Assembly: GCF_900104145.1 (NCBI RefSeq) | Contig: NZ_FNLB01000006.1 | Coordinates: forward strand, 4,094,501-4,158,500 | From: Pseudovibrio sp. Tun.PSC04-5.I4 | GTDB taxonomy: Bacteria; Pseudomonadota; Alphaproteobacteria; Rhizobiales; Stappiaceae | Direction of reading: 5' to 3' | DNA: 64,000 nt | In this document: one piece after another, positions 18,584 to 28,485 of the stretch | Position numbering within the stretch: position 1 is the stretch's first letter | How the letters are laid out: each line of letters begins with the position of its first letter | Program-made: the position numbers and the translations under genes | Notes under the pieces: model-generated | Told to the model about the DNA's origin: nothing | Seen by the model: the letters and a program-made list of their open reading frames with translations, nothing else | Databases searched by the model: none

Positions 18584-20062
18584 ATGCGATTTCTGATTTC
18601 TCTTCTTTGCTTATTTGTTGTTGCTGGCGGAACGCCTGTGCTGGGCCTTGGTTGGCAGGCAACTGGCAGTGAGAAAGAGATTCTGCTGACCAAAGGGGTT
18701 GGCGGCTTAACGCTCCTGCACAATCGTGCTGGTAAAATACACCGTTCTGTCCGAGCGGAGATCTCCAAAAGTGCGCTGGTTACGACGTTGGATTCTGAAG
18801 CTCTTTCTGGCAATGCTGAGGCTGTGTTTGGTTTGGCCCTTGCCAATGAAATGGGACGTGGGGTTCCGCGTAATGTGGGTGCGGCCATTAAACTATATGA
18901 GGAGGCTGGCAGATTGGGTCTTGCCGCCGCCTATAACAACCTCGGTGAAATTTATCGGCAGGGCAAGCATGGGGCTGTGGATCTGGTCCGTGCGCGAGAA
19001 CTCTACCAGAAAGCTGCTGATTGGGGAGATGCGTGGGCGCAGAATAATCTGGGCCTGCTTTATCTACATGGAATCGGTGTTGGGCATGATCCTAAGCTGG
19101 CGTTCTATTGGGTAAAGGGCGCTGCTATGGCTGGGCTGCTGCAGGGGGTTGAAAACCTTGCAGGATTATACCGGGATGGTGTTGGGGTGGACGCGGATGC
19201 CGGACGAGCGCGTGTGCTTTATAAAAAAGCCATCGCGCTTGGCTCTTTTGATGCGCACGTGTCGCTTGGCGAACTGATGGAAAATGGAGAGGGTGGCAAA
19301 GAAGATCTTGCTGGTGCCATTACACATTATCGCATTGCGGCCCAAGCTGGGAGCGCGCTTGGCCAGCACTACCTTGGTACGCTTTATGAAGACGGTGTTG
19401 GGGTGGGGCAGGATTATGGACAGGCCCGCGCGTTTTATAAGAAAGCGGCCAACAAAGGGTTGGCGCGATCTCAATTTGCACTTGGACGGTTGTCGTTGTT
19501 GGGGCGTGGTGCTGAGCCAGATATTGATAAGGCCCTTCGGCTTTATAAAGCTGCGGCGAAACAAGGAAATGCTCAGGCCCTGAATGATCTTGGTGTGCTT
19601 TATGAAAATGGTCGTGGTGTTCAGCAATCCTATGAGCTGGCCTTGGAATTCTATATGGCATCTTCTGCTCGCTTTCCGTTTGCGCTGACCAATGCGGGGT
19701 TGCTCTATTTAAATGGGCACGGTGTATCGCAGGATGTTGCGCGCGCAAAAGCTCTGTTTCAGGAGGCCTCAGATCGTGGGGAACCTGTTGGTGATGTGTT
19801 GCTGGGGAAGGTCTTTTTGCAAGGCTTTAATGAGGAGCCGAACGCAAGTGAAGCTGCGCGGTTGTTTTTTCTAGCCGCCTCAAAGGGTGTGCCGGAAGCG
19901 TTCTATCTGCTTGGATATTGCCATGAAACGGGACGTTGTTTGGAACGCAATTTGTTGAAATCACGTGATTTTTACAAAATAGCAGCAGATCAGGGATACC
20001 GGGAAGCAAACCGTGCTTTAAGGCAGTTGGAATGGAGATTGCGTACACAATCCACCAATTAG
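18584..20062 (+). CDS. Sel1-repeat protein, exported
   Basis: 492 residues from the ATG at 18584 (GAAGG box upstream; frame open to 18557). A signal peptide covers about residues 1-20 (MRFLISLLCLFVVAGG). The rest is about ten Sel1/TPR-like repeats of some 36 residues with the recurring pattern LGxLYxxGxGVxxDxxxAxxxYxKAA. Such solenoids bind partner proteins and, in alphaproteobacteria such as Sinorhizobium ExoR, regulate from the periplasm. A second Sel1 locus lies beyond the alkylsulfatase gene. Confidence 0.88.
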   Translation: MRFLISLLCLFVVAGGTPVLGLGWQATGSEKEILLTKGVGGLTLLHNRAGKIHRSVRAEISKSALVTTLDSEALSGNAEAVFGLALANEMGRGVPRNVGAAIKLYEEAGRLGLAAAYNNLGEIYRQGKHGAVDLVRARELYQKAADWGDAWAQNNLGLLYLHGIGVGHDPKLAFYWVKGAAMAGLLQGVENLAGLYRDGVGVDADAGRARVLYKKAIALGSFDAHVSLGELMENGEGGKEDLAGAITHYRIAAQAGSALGQHYLGTLYEDGVGVGQDYGQARAFYKKAANKGLARSQFALGRLSLLGRGAEPDIDKALRLYKAAAKQGNAQALNDLGVLYENGRGVQQSYELALEFYMASSARFPFALTNAGLLYLNGHGVSQDVARAKALFQEASDRGEPVGDVLLGKVFLQGFNEEPNASEAARLFFLAASKGVPEAFYLLGYCHETGRCLERNLLKSRDFYKIAADQGYREANRALRQLEWRLRTQSTN

Positions 20063-20097
20063 CTACATAGTGTTAGATGGAAAGAGCTGAGTTTGGA

Positions 20098-20147
20098 ATA
20101 AGGGCTGATGAATAACGAGTATATGCTCGTTCGTGACCAGCCCTTAT
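20098..20147. terminator. Bidirectional two-tier hairpin terminator
   Basis: Outer stem ATAAGGGCTG (20098-20107) / CAGCCCTTAT (20138-20147) encloses an inner stem AACGAG (20114-20119) / CTCGTT (20126-20131). It lies between the convergent Sel1 and alkylsulfatase genes. Confidence 0.7.
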
Positions 20148-20153
20148 GTTGTA

Positions 20154-22181
20154 CTAGTTGGCTTTATCAAGTGGGACAGGTCGCACAAGATTGAACCAAA
20201 ACTCGAATGTGTCCAACATGCCCAACAAGGCCTGAAGCTTAGCGGCTTCTCCATCAATTGAGATGTCTCCGCCCTTCATGCTCTCCTCGAAGGTTTTCTC
20301 ACCTAGCATGATTGCATTCAGTGTGGTCCTGTTGATGGTTATCGTGGCATCCGGGTTTTCCAGCTGGTAACCTTCAATATGGCTGAGAGCTGCATTTTGA
20401 AGCTCCATGGCATATTCCTGCTTGGTGTCCGGGAACACCCAGTTCAACTTGATCTGCTGGTCTCCGGCCTTCTTGTTGTTCAGCCGCATTGCGGCATAAT
20501 CAAACAGCAGGTCCAGATCCATGGCACGAATGATATCCGGGCTTGCTGTATCTGGAGCTGGCAGCTCTTTGATGCCGGTTCTGAGTTCTTGCGCACCAGA
20601 TAGATAGAAATTGCGCCATGGACCAGATTCAGCCTGGTAGCCAAGCTGTTCCAGTGCATCTGCTTGCAGTTGGGCTGCATCTTTATTGTCTGGATTAGCG
20701 AAGACCAGATGGTTCATCACTTCCACGACCCAGCGGTAGTCACCTTTGTCGAAGGATTCCTGGGCTTTTTGGATCAATATGACTGGACCTCCCATGAACT
20801 CCACATACTTAGCACCAGCAATGCGCTCCGGATATTCATGCAAGGTGGCAGGGTTGCCGTTGAACCAACCTAGGTATTTGACATAGGTGGATTTTACATT
20901 GTGGTTGAAGGAGCCATAGTAGCCGCGTGTGCTCCAGTCACGTTGTAGGGTTTCCGGCACGTCCAAAAGCTCAGCAATCTCAGTCATGCGGAAGCCATGG
21001 TTGGCCAGACGCAGAGGTTGATCGTTGATGTAACGGTAGAGATCACGTTGATTTCGCAGGTGTTTTAGAATGGTGTCGTTGTCTGATACGTGCCAGTGGT
21101 GTGGCGCAAACAGGGTTTGTACATCTTTGCCATACTTGTAGATGGCCTCATTGATGTATTTGGACCAGCCAAGCGGGTCGCGCAGTTTTGCGCCCCTCAA
21201 TGAGTATGTGTTGTGCATGGTGTGGGTGGCATCTTCCGCCGTGCAGAGTGCTTTTAACTCTTCGATATAAAAGAAGAATTCTGATGGAGCCTCAGAGTCC
21301 TGCGCCATCCAGAAATCAAAGGTGAGGCCATCTATTTGATGAGATTCGCCATTGCCTTTGATGATGTCAGTCGGCGGAATGAGGGTCACCGTGCCGGTTG
21401 ATGTTGTTGGCCCCAATCCGGCACCCACCTGACCTTCCGGTGAATGCGGCAGCAGATTGCCATACATGTAGGAGGCACGGCGGCTCATGGCATTACCGGC
21501 CATCACATTCTCGGAGACCGCATGTTCCATGAAACCTTCGGGCGCGTAGATTTTAACGGCTCCGCTTTTCACATCGGCTTCATCCACAATGCCGCGAACA
21601 CCGCCAAAGTGATCCACATGACTGTGGGTGTAGATGATTGCTTTCACGGGCTTTTTGCCACGCTGGGCGTAGTACAGCTCTAAGGCGTAGCGGGCAGTTT
21701 CCTCTGAGATGAGGGGATCAACGACGATCAACCCTTCCTCACCCTCAATAAAGGTGATGTTGGAGAGGTCTGCTGCGCGGACCTGATAGATGCGGTCAGA
21801 CACCTGATAGAACCCACCCAGCATAATCAGTTGAGATTGGCGCCACAGGCTGGGGTTGACTGTCTCCGGTGCGATGGAGCCTTGCATGATGAATTCAAAC
21901 TTGGAGAGGTCATAGACAATCTCTCCCTTGGCGTTTGTGACCTGACCGGCATCAGGCAACGGCGCAAGGTATCCTTGCTTGGCGTCGAAGAAATCCTGTT
22001 CATCAGAAAACGGAAGCTGCTTTAAGATGTTCTCGTAAAGCTCACCGGTGAACCGTGTTGCAGGTTTGGTGATCGTCTCGGCTGAAGCTGTGCTCAGGGA
22101 GAGCGTGCTTGCAATAGCAAGACCAAGCGTGGTGCCAATAGCATGGCGTAGAAGGGATGTTTTGGTTTTATTGAACGTCAT
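20154..22181 (-). CDS. Alkylsulfatase, metallo-beta-lactamase type (SdsA/BDS1-like)
   Basis: 675 residues. A signal peptide ends near residue 34 (STASA). The zinc motif THSHVDHFGG (His186, His188, Asp190, His191) belongs to the metallo-beta-lactamase fold, and the length, the middle dimerisation helices and a C-terminal SCP2-like domain (about 550-675) match linear alkylsulfatases, which release sulfate and alcohol from SDS-like esters. Likely periplasmic, giving sulfur or carbon from sulfated lipids or detergents. No regulator is adjacent. Confidence 0.92.
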   Translation of the reverse strand: MTFNKTKTSLLRHAIGTTLGLAIASTLSLSTASAETITKPATRFTGELYENILKQLPFSDEQDFFDAKQGYLAPLPDAGQVTNAKGEIVYDLSKFEFIMQGSIAPETVNPSLWRQSQLIMLGGFYQVSDRIYQVRAADLSNITFIEGEEGLIVVDPLISEETARYALELYYAQRGKKPVKAIIYTHSHVDHFGGVRGIVDEADVKSGAVKIYAPEGFMEHAVSENVMAGNAMSRRASYMYGNLLPHSPEGQVGAGLGPTTSTGTVTLIPPTDIIKGNGESHQIDGLTFDFWMAQDSEAPSEFFFYIEELKALCTAEDATHTMHNTYSLRGAKLRDPLGWSKYINEAIYKYGKDVQTLFAPHHWHVSDNDTILKHLRNQRDLYRYINDQPLRLANHGFRMTEIAELLDVPETLQRDWSTRGYYGSFNHNVKSTYVKYLGWFNGNPATLHEYPERIAGAKYVEFMGGPVILIQKAQESFDKGDYRWVVEVMNHLVFANPDNKDAAQLQADALEQLGYQAESGPWRNFYLSGAQELRTGIKELPAPDTASPDIIRAMDLDLLFDYAAMRLNNKKAGDQQIKLNWVFPDTKQEYAMELQNAALSHIEGYQLENPDATITINRTTLNAIMLGEKTFEESMKGGDISIDGEAAKLQALLGMLDTFEFWFNLVRPVPLDKAN

Positions 22182-22394
22182 TCCCGACCTCCAGAGTAGA
22201 GTTGCCTCACACCTAGAGGATTTGAGTTAAGTTGCTCGCTTGGTCCTTGTTTGAAAAATTGTTTTTGGTTGCCAAATGGCTAAAACAGGTTGCAATCTTG
22301 AGTGGGATTTATCGATGTAGTAACCCTTATAGGTTGACTTGTGCAAATAGCGATGTGAATGATTTACCTATCGATTTATCAGGGTATTGGTCCA

Positions 22395-24206
22395 ATGTTT
22401 TTCAAATCTCTTTTCCTTGGAGTTGCCTGTTCTCTTGTTCTTGGGACTGTTCATCTTGCCTCAGCAGCTCCGTCCTTGGAGATTTCACGGAACGAGCGAA
22501 CGAAGCGTGGAATTGAGGACAAAGTTGTTGGGCAATCTCTGCTCAAAAAGTACCAGAGCGATGTAGAGAGCTTTGATGTTGATGAAGTCCGACTTTTGGC
22601 GGAACAAGGTGATCTTAAGGCACAATTCCAGCTTGGAGATGCTTTCTGGCAGGGCTTTGGCGTCGAGATTAATTACGAAAAAGCCTTCTATTGGCTGAAT
22701 AAAGCTGCTCAGGGAAATTACCTTGATGCGCTGACCTCTCTCGCATTGATGTATGAATTCGGCCAATTCGTTGAGAAGGACGAGAAGCGGGCGTCAGAGC
22801 TGTATTTCGATGCTTCCCAGCAAGGAAGTGACTGGGCGCTGGCGCAACTGGCGGACATGTATATTGATGGGCGCGGGGTTCGAAAAGACATGCCCTATGG
22901 GCTCGGGCTGCTCAATCAACTTGCTCAAGGCGAGTATCATGAAGCTCTGCTTTATCTCGGAGAATTTTATGATGATGGACGAGATGGAGCGCCTAACTAC
23001 GAGAAAGCTGCCGAGTATTATGAGAGGTCCAGAGCTGCTGGAAGCAATATTGCCGCCACCCATCTTGCCTTCCTCAAATATTATGAGCATTTGGGGCCGG
23101 TTGATATTGAGGATGTAATTGTTCTGTTTGAAGAAAACCTGCCTGACCGTACATCTAGGGCAGCGTTAGGGCTTGGTCATATCTATTTCGATGGGGTTGA
23201 TGCTCCTCGGGATTATGAAAAAGCGTTAGAATACTATGAGTTGGCGGCTTCATGGGGATCTCGTTATGCATATCTTCGCATTGGTAGTATGTTTGAGGGA
23301 GGGCATGGTGTTGCTCAAAATTATGCAAAGGCTGCGGAGTATTATCAAAGTGCAATTAAAAGCGGGTATGCCGTCGCCTCTGCTGATATTGCCTATCTTT
23401 ATGAACGTGGATTTGGTTTCGAAGAAGATTTACTGAAAGCCAAAGAGCTTTATGAAACAGCCAATGGTGTTGGAAGTAGTTTTGCCGCTTTCAGGTTAGG
23501 GTTGCTTTATTATTATGGCTCTGGTGTCGAGCCTGATTATCCAAAGGCTTTGGGCTATTTTCTTTCTGCGGCACGTGATGGAAATGATGCGGCCTACCCT
23601 TATCTTGGTCTCACTTATCACTATGGTTATGGAGTTACACCTGATCCTTTTGAGGCTCGTTATTGGTATGAGCGCGCGATCAAGGCAGGTAGTGATTTTG
23701 TGAAAATAGATCTGGCTTTTTTGTTGGAGGATGGGCTGGGAGGTTCGTTGGATCTACAGCGAGCCGAGCAACTTTACAAAGATGCCAGTTCAGAAGACCC
23801 AGATGCTCTCTATCATTTGGCGCGGATAGCAGACGCCGCTGATACAGAGGGAAAACAAACATCCAAGCATTTGACCGCCTATTTAGAAGCTGCGAAGAAA
23901 GGTAGTAATCGCGCCAAACTCAAGCTTGCTGTTGTCTATATATATGGTGAGGGGGAGCTTAGAAATCTAAAAAAGGCAGAGAGTTTGTTATTGGAGTTGG
24001 CCGAAGCAAATTGGACGGATGCCTATGTGTACCTTGGCGTACTTAATGATGAAATGATATATGATCGTAAAGGCACGCAGCAAGAAGCCGTTAAATGGTT
24101 GTCAAAAGCAGCTGATAATGGAAATAGGTTTGCAGCTGAACGGTTGGCATTGAAGTACAAGAATGGCTATCAAGTTGAAGCCAGTAAAACGAAATTTGTG
24201 CATTGA
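22395..24206 (+). CDS. Sel1-repeat protein, exported; ends at an in-frame TGA
   Basis: 603 residues from the ATG at 22395, where a signal peptide begins (FFKSLFLGVACSLVLG, cleaved near ASA). About fourteen Sel1 repeats follow. The stop TGA at 24204-24206 interrupts a frame that otherwise continues without break to 25073 and still encodes repeats, so this is probably the N-terminal two thirds of a protein of about 890 residues cut by a nonsense change. The product could still fold as a shortened solenoid. Confidence 0.75.
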   Translation: MFFKSLFLGVACSLVLGTVHLASAAPSLEISRNERTKRGIEDKVVGQSLLKKYQSDVESFDVDEVRLLAEQGDLKAQFQLGDAFWQGFGVEINYEKAFYWLNKAAQGNYLDALTSLALMYEFGQFVEKDEKRASELYFDASQQGSDWALAQLADMYIDGRGVRKDMPYGLGLLNQLAQGEYHEALLYLGEFYDDGRDGAPNYEKAAEYYERSRAAGSNIAATHLAFLKYYEHLGPVDIEDVIVLFEENLPDRTSRAALGLGHIYFDGVDAPRDYEKALEYYELAASWGSRYAYLRIGSMFEGGHGVAQNYAKAAEYYQSAIKSGYAVASADIAYLYERGFGFEEDLLKAKELYETANGVGSSFAAFRLGLLYYYGSGVEPDYPKALGYFLSAARDGNDAAYPYLGLTYHYGYGVTPDPFEARYWYERAIKAGSDFVKIDLAFLLEDGLGGSLDLQRAEQLYKDASSEDPDALYHLARIADAADTEGKQTSKHLTAYLEAAKKGSNRAKLKLAVVYIYGEGELRNLKKAESLLLELAEANWTDAYVYLGVLNDEMIYDRKGTQQEAVKWLSKAADNGNRFAAERLALKYKNGYQVEASKTKFVH

Positions 24207-24212
24207 CGGCAA

Positions 24213-25073
24213 GTGCTTGGCTTGAATGGAGATCCAGAAACGGCTTTGGATGCTGCCCGCGAGCTGGAATATAGCCGCTTAGATCAAGATATGAAGATGC
24301 AGGAACGTCTTTATAAGGTTGCTGCAAATGCAGGATTGCTGTTTGGTCAAATAGACCTCGCAAAGAAATACATATTCGGTTCTGAGTTTTCTGGCGATTA
24401 TGAGCGCGCGATTGATCTTTTAAGATCTGCGCTTAGAAAACATGGAGCATTAAATGCTCACAAAATTACGCGTTCGCTATCTGGTGGTAAAACCCTCAAA
24501 GAACTGCTTGCAATTAAAAACAGCAATATGCGGGATTGGGATAGTAAACTTCTGACTGCTGTTAATTTTTCTTATGGTTTGACCATTCCGCAAAACACGA
24601 AGATAGCCGAGCTGCTTTTGCGCTCTGAACCGGATGAATGGCAGTATTCTCCCGCGGCTCGATACACTTTGGCACAAATTATATTTTCTGAGGATGACCC
24701 AAGTGCGGAGCGTGTGAAGGAAGCCTTGCAGGAGCTGATTATCACTGCAAATTCTGGTTATGTGAGCGGTCAGGTAAAACTGGCAGAGTTGTATGAGCTG
24801 GGGCTTTATGTCGAGAAGGATTTCAAGAAAGCGGCGCTGTGGTACCGAATTGCTGGTTCAAAACTACCGCGCATTAAGGTTCACCTTGCAAAACTTATTC
24901 TTGAGGGGAAAGTGGCGGCCAATTACGGTGAGGATGCGCTTGAAATTTTGACCCGTGCAGCGGAAAACCTTGACCCCACTGCGATTGAGGCGCTGGTTCA
25001 GTATTGGGCCAAAGAGCAAAATGATGGCTATGACCATGAGCGTTGGATGCGTCGTCAGAAGCTTTTGAACTGA
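24213..25073 (+). pseudogene. C-terminal part of the split Sel1-repeat protein
   Basis: 286 codons in the same frame as the preceding gene, separated only by the TGA at 24204-24206 and two codons. It encodes further Sel1-type helices (QVKLAELYELGLYVEKDFKK near the end) but has no signal peptide and no clear ribosome site before the GTG at 24213. I therefore read it as the detached 3' end rather than an independent gene; readthrough of TGA cannot be excluded. Confidence 0.65.
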
Positions 25074-25079
25074 TCAGTG

Positions 25080-25104
25080 AGGGAGGGCGTGCCCTCCCGT
25101 GTTT
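25080..25104 (+). terminator. Terminator after the Sel1 locus
   Basis: GGGAGGG / CCCTCCC stem (25081-25097) with a four-base loop, followed by GTGTTTATC. Confidence 0.6.
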
Positions 25105-25116
25105 ATCGTCGCCTAG

Positions 25117-25555
25117 CTATTTTGCATAGATAGATCGGTCCAGCTGCTCCATCATTTTTTGTGGTGCTGAAAGTGATGTGAAGCCGAATTGTTTGTAGAG
25201 GTCGTGCGCGTCAGCTGTTGCCAGTGCAAAGCGGGCGGAGGTTTTGTAGATCTGGATGGGTCAGTATGGCTTTCATAAGTTGTTTAGAGAGGCCTTTGCC
25301 TCTGTGGTTCTCCGCAACGAAAACGTCTCCCAGATAACCGAATGTGGCCTTGTCCGTAATGACACGGGCGAAGGCAATTTGATCCCCGTTTGGCAGGTAT
25401 ACGCCGAAGCAGAGTGAGTTTTCGACCGAACGATCAAACACGTCGCGAGGCAAGCCTTTGCTCCAATAGGCTTCCTGTGAGAGATACCGGAATATTTTGT
25501 CCAACTGGAGTTTGTTTTTATCGGTCGAGATTTCAATTTCTAAAGCTTGGGTCAT
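25117..25555 (-). pseudogene. GNAT acetyltransferase with frameshift
   Basis: The first frame (25555 to 25211, 114 codons) is a GNAT domain with VFVAENHRGKGLSKQLMKAI, but it stops at LCTGNS. Removing one base from the GGG at 25233-25235 (CCC on the coding strand) restores RRFALATADAHDLYKQFGF, the expected last strands, and continues to a TAG at 25117-25119, giving about 145 residues. Either a real +1 mutation or a sequencing error. Confidence 0.8.
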
Positions 25556-25577
25556 CGTATTTCAGCGCTGTTTGTGA

Positions 25578-26786
25578 TCAAGGTTGTGATGGGTGCAAGG
25601 CCACTTGTGGATTTGGCGGGCGGATGAAGAGCAAGATTGCCGCTGCCAGCATGGTGGTGACCGCCGAGAGCTGAATGGTGTTCTGGAACGTGGTGACGCT
25701 GGCGACTGTTCCCGTAATCATATTGCCCACCAGTCCGCCCGCAAATATTGCATTGACGTAATACGCTGTGGCTATGCCCGGTCTGTGGGGTGCATAGGAC
25801 TGAATGTAGGTGAGTCCTATGCCGACGTTAATGCCGTAGTATAGCCCCTCTAATGCGCAAAGCAGATAGACCTGCGTTGGATCTGTCACTCTCACAATCA
25901 TAAAAAAGAACAGAGTGCCAAGCAGGGCTGAGAGCATCATTAGGTTTCTGTCGCCAAACTTTTGAGCAGGTTTAACGACAAGGTAAATGGCGAAAACTTC
26001 AACCAGACATTTGACTGAAAATGCCAGTCCCGGTGTTGCTGTCGGGAAGCCCATCTCTTCTATGAAGAATACAGGGCCTGCGGACACGAAGGTGACGTTG
26101 GCAGCTGTGAGTGCGAAGATTGGGAGGCAGGCGAGTAACAATGGCAGTGGAACCGGTTCAATGGCCTTGCTCTGCGTCTTCTGGATTGGGTGATGGGTTT
26201 TGAAGCCATTTGGAACGACAACAACACCCATGATGAGCCATAGGATTGCGAGACCACCAGCGGTTGGGAAGATGGAGTTGATGCCGTAGATGCCATAGAG
26301 CGTGAAGGCGATGGGCGTGCCAATCATCCAACCTAAGGACATGCTGATGCGCATGTGAGAATTGAAACGGGCCGGGTCTCGGTTGGTCTGTTCTGCAAAC
26401 AGGCGACCGAGTGAAAATGTGGTTGAGAGTGTTCCGCCTGAAACGCCCATGAATGGAATTCCAAGAAGCAGCATCCAATATGTTGGAACGGCTGACTGTA
26501 GCCCCATGTTGACGGTGTATAAGGCCGTACAGAGCAATAGGATTGGCTTTAATGCGGTTCCTGCGTCAATTTTCGCGCCGAAATACCTGTTTGAGAACAA
26601 CGTAATAACCGTGGACCCAGCAATATAGACCGCGAGTTTCCAAGCCGGCTCTCCCAGTTCAGTCACAACGTAGGAACTGTAAAGCGGGATGAGGCAGGAA
26701 ATGGAGAGCGCGCCGACGAATAGGTAGAGTGGCACAAGAAAAGGAAATCTATCCAGCAGAGCTAGAGAGCTTGGTACTTGGCGCAT
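25578..26786 (-). CDS. MFS transporter, sugar-efflux (SET)-like
   Basis: 402 residues with about twelve hydrophobic segments. The loop GRLFAEQTNRDPARFNSHMRISMSLG between helices 4 and 5 and the paired architecture resemble sugar efflux transporters. A paralog follows upstream at 27034-28236 with the same loop (GRLFAEQTGRNPGTFNLHMR). Substrate unknown. Confidence 0.8.
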   Translation of the reverse strand: MRQVPSSLALLDRFPFLVPLYLFVGALSISCLIPLYSSYVVTELGEPAWKLAVYIAGSTVITLFSNRYFGAKIDAGTALKPILLLCTALYTVNMGLQSAVPTYWMLLLGIPFMGVSGGTLSTTFSLGRLFAEQTNRDPARFNSHMRISMSLGWMIGTPIAFTLYGIYGINSIFPTAGGLAILWLIMGVVVVPNGFKTHHPIQKTQSKAIEPVPLPLLLACLPIFALTAANVTFVSAGPVFFIEEMGFPTATPGLAFSVKCLVEVFAIYLVVKPAQKFGDRNLMMLSALLGTLFFFMIVRVTDPTQVYLLCALEGLYYGINVGIGLTYIQSYAPHRPGIATAYYVNAIFAGGLVGNMITGTVASVTTFQNTIQLSAVTTMLAAAILLFIRPPNPQVALHPSQP

Positions 26787-27033
26787 GAAATGTGGTCCAG
26801 AAGACTGGGAGGAATAAATACTGGAAACGCGGTGGTCTAAAGCATGTCCCGTATTTTACATTCACAAGACAGGCTCCAGTTTTCAATTTTGGGCGAATTT
26901 TTATCCTTTGATTGAAGCCAATCAAAGGGAACGTGCCCTACGTATTGATACAGGCTTTGCGTATATTTGCAAGCAAGCTGCCTCTGCAACTTTTCCAGCT
27001 TACGCCTGTGTGGCCGCTTGGGGCAGCGCCTGT

Positions 27034-28236
27034 CTAGTTTGTTGCGATCTGCTGCGAGGCAGGGGGCTTGATTACCAGCAAAACGGATGCGGCGAGCAAG
27101 GCCAGCACGACACTGGTTGAGATCGTGTTTTGGAAGCTGGTGTAAGAGGCGATGATACCGGTGAGGACGTTGCCTGCAAATCCACCCACAAAGACAGCGT
27201 TGACGAAATAAGACGTGGCAACGCCCGGCTTATGGAGGGCATAATTCTGGATGAATGTGATGCCGATGCTGGCGCAGATGCCATAATACATCCCTTCGAT
27301 CATACAGAGCATGAGGACTTGCCCGACGGATGTTGCGCTTGTGATTGTTGCAAAAAACAGCAATGCGCCAAGGCTGGACAGAACCATCATGTTGCGTTCG
27401 CCTAATCGTGCTGTTGGTTTGACTGCGAAATAGATGACGACCACTTCAGACAAGCACTTCACGCCAAACGCCCAGCCGGGGGTTGAGGCTGGCAGAGAAA
27501 GCTCCTTAAGCAAAAAGATTGGTCCTGCGGAGACAAAAATTGAGTTGGCCGCAGCAAGAGCGAACACCGGAATGCAGGCAATCACCAGAAGCGCCGGAAC
27601 TGCATCGGTTTTGCCAGCTGCTGTCAGGCGTTTTGCGATGTGTGTTTTTAGGGAGCTTGGAACAAAAGCAATACAGAGGCTGAGCCAGATCAACGCTGAG
27701 ACAACAGCTGCCATATGGATTTGTAAGAAGCCAAATGAGCCATAGAGCAGGAATGCGGCCGGAGGCCCGAACACCCAGCCAAGGGAGAGGCATATGCGCA
27801 TGTGCAGGTTGAAGGTGCCGGGATTGCGGCCTGTTTGCTCTGCAAAAAGACGCCCCGTGGAATACATTGTCGAGAGGGCTCCGGTGCCGATGCCCAGCAG
27901 AGGAATGCCGAGCACGACCAGTGTGAAAAAAGTGGGCGCGATCAGCTGTGCCAAGGCATGAGCGGTTATTGCGCAGACATTGATGAGCAGTAGAGGTTTA
28001 ACGCGAGCGCCATTGTCTATCCAGCCACCAAAGACGCGGTTGGTGAGCAATGAGACCAGAGAAAAACCGCCGATCACCAGAGCTAAATTCCATGCTGGCT
28101 TTTGCATCTCCTCGATGATGTAGGTGCTTAAAAGCGGGATTATGAATGCGATTGAGAATGCGCCAAAGAAAAGGATGGCAAAAAATAAAATCGGATGCTT
28201 ATCAAGTCTTTGTAGTTCAATATTTACGGGTTTCAA
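27034..28236 (-). CDS. MFS transporter, paralog of the preceding one
   Basis: 400 residues, about twelve membrane segments, clearly related along its whole length to the neighbouring 25578-26786 product (shared MRI-SLGW, the central VSAGP motif and SYVxNAxFxGGxxGNxxTG near the C-terminus). About 250 bp separate the genes, which run in the same direction, so tandem duplication followed by divergence is likely. Confidence 0.8.
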   Translation of the reverse strand: MKPVNIELQRLDKHPILFFAILFFGAFSIAFIIPLLSTYIIEEMQKPAWNLALVIGGFSLVSLLTNRVFGGWIDNGARVKPLLLINVCAITAHALAQLIAPTFFTLVVLGIPLLGIGTGALSTMYSTGRLFAEQTGRNPGTFNLHMRICLSLGWVFGPPAAFLLYGSFGFLQIHMAAVVSALIWLSLCIAFVPSSLKTHIAKRLTAAGKTDAVPALLVIACIPVFALAAANSIFVSAGPIFLLKELSLPASTPGWAFGVKCLSEVVVIYFAVKPTARLGERNMMVLSSLGALLFFATITSATSVGQVLMLCMIEGMYYGICASIGITFIQNYALHKPGVATSYFVNAVFVGGFAGNVLTGIIASYTSFQNTISTSVVLALLAASVLLVIKPPASQQIATN

Positions 28237-28343
28237 AATAACTCCACGCCCAGATTGAATAGAGGTGTCTATGGGCTAGTTTCTTCAATAACTACGTAAA
28301 TTACCTGATGAGCCAAGCGTGTAAAGTGAGCAATTTTAAGCAC

Positions 28344-28374
28344 AAAAAAACCCAGCAGTGTGCCGGGTTTTTTT
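28344..28374. terminator. Terminator downstream of ilvC
   Basis: AAAAAAACCC (28344-28353) pairs with GGGTTTTTTT (28365-28374), 11-base loop. Runs on both sides allow either direction; on the minus strand it lies about 110 bp beyond the ilvC stop. Confidence 0.7.
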
Positions 28375-28485
28375 GGATATCGCGTATACCTAGGGATCTG
28401 GAAGGTCCTTGATTATTGATATCTTGGTATTGCTGAGCTGAATTAAAGCAGCCTGTCGCCAAGTTGCTTTACTCTGCAATGCCTC

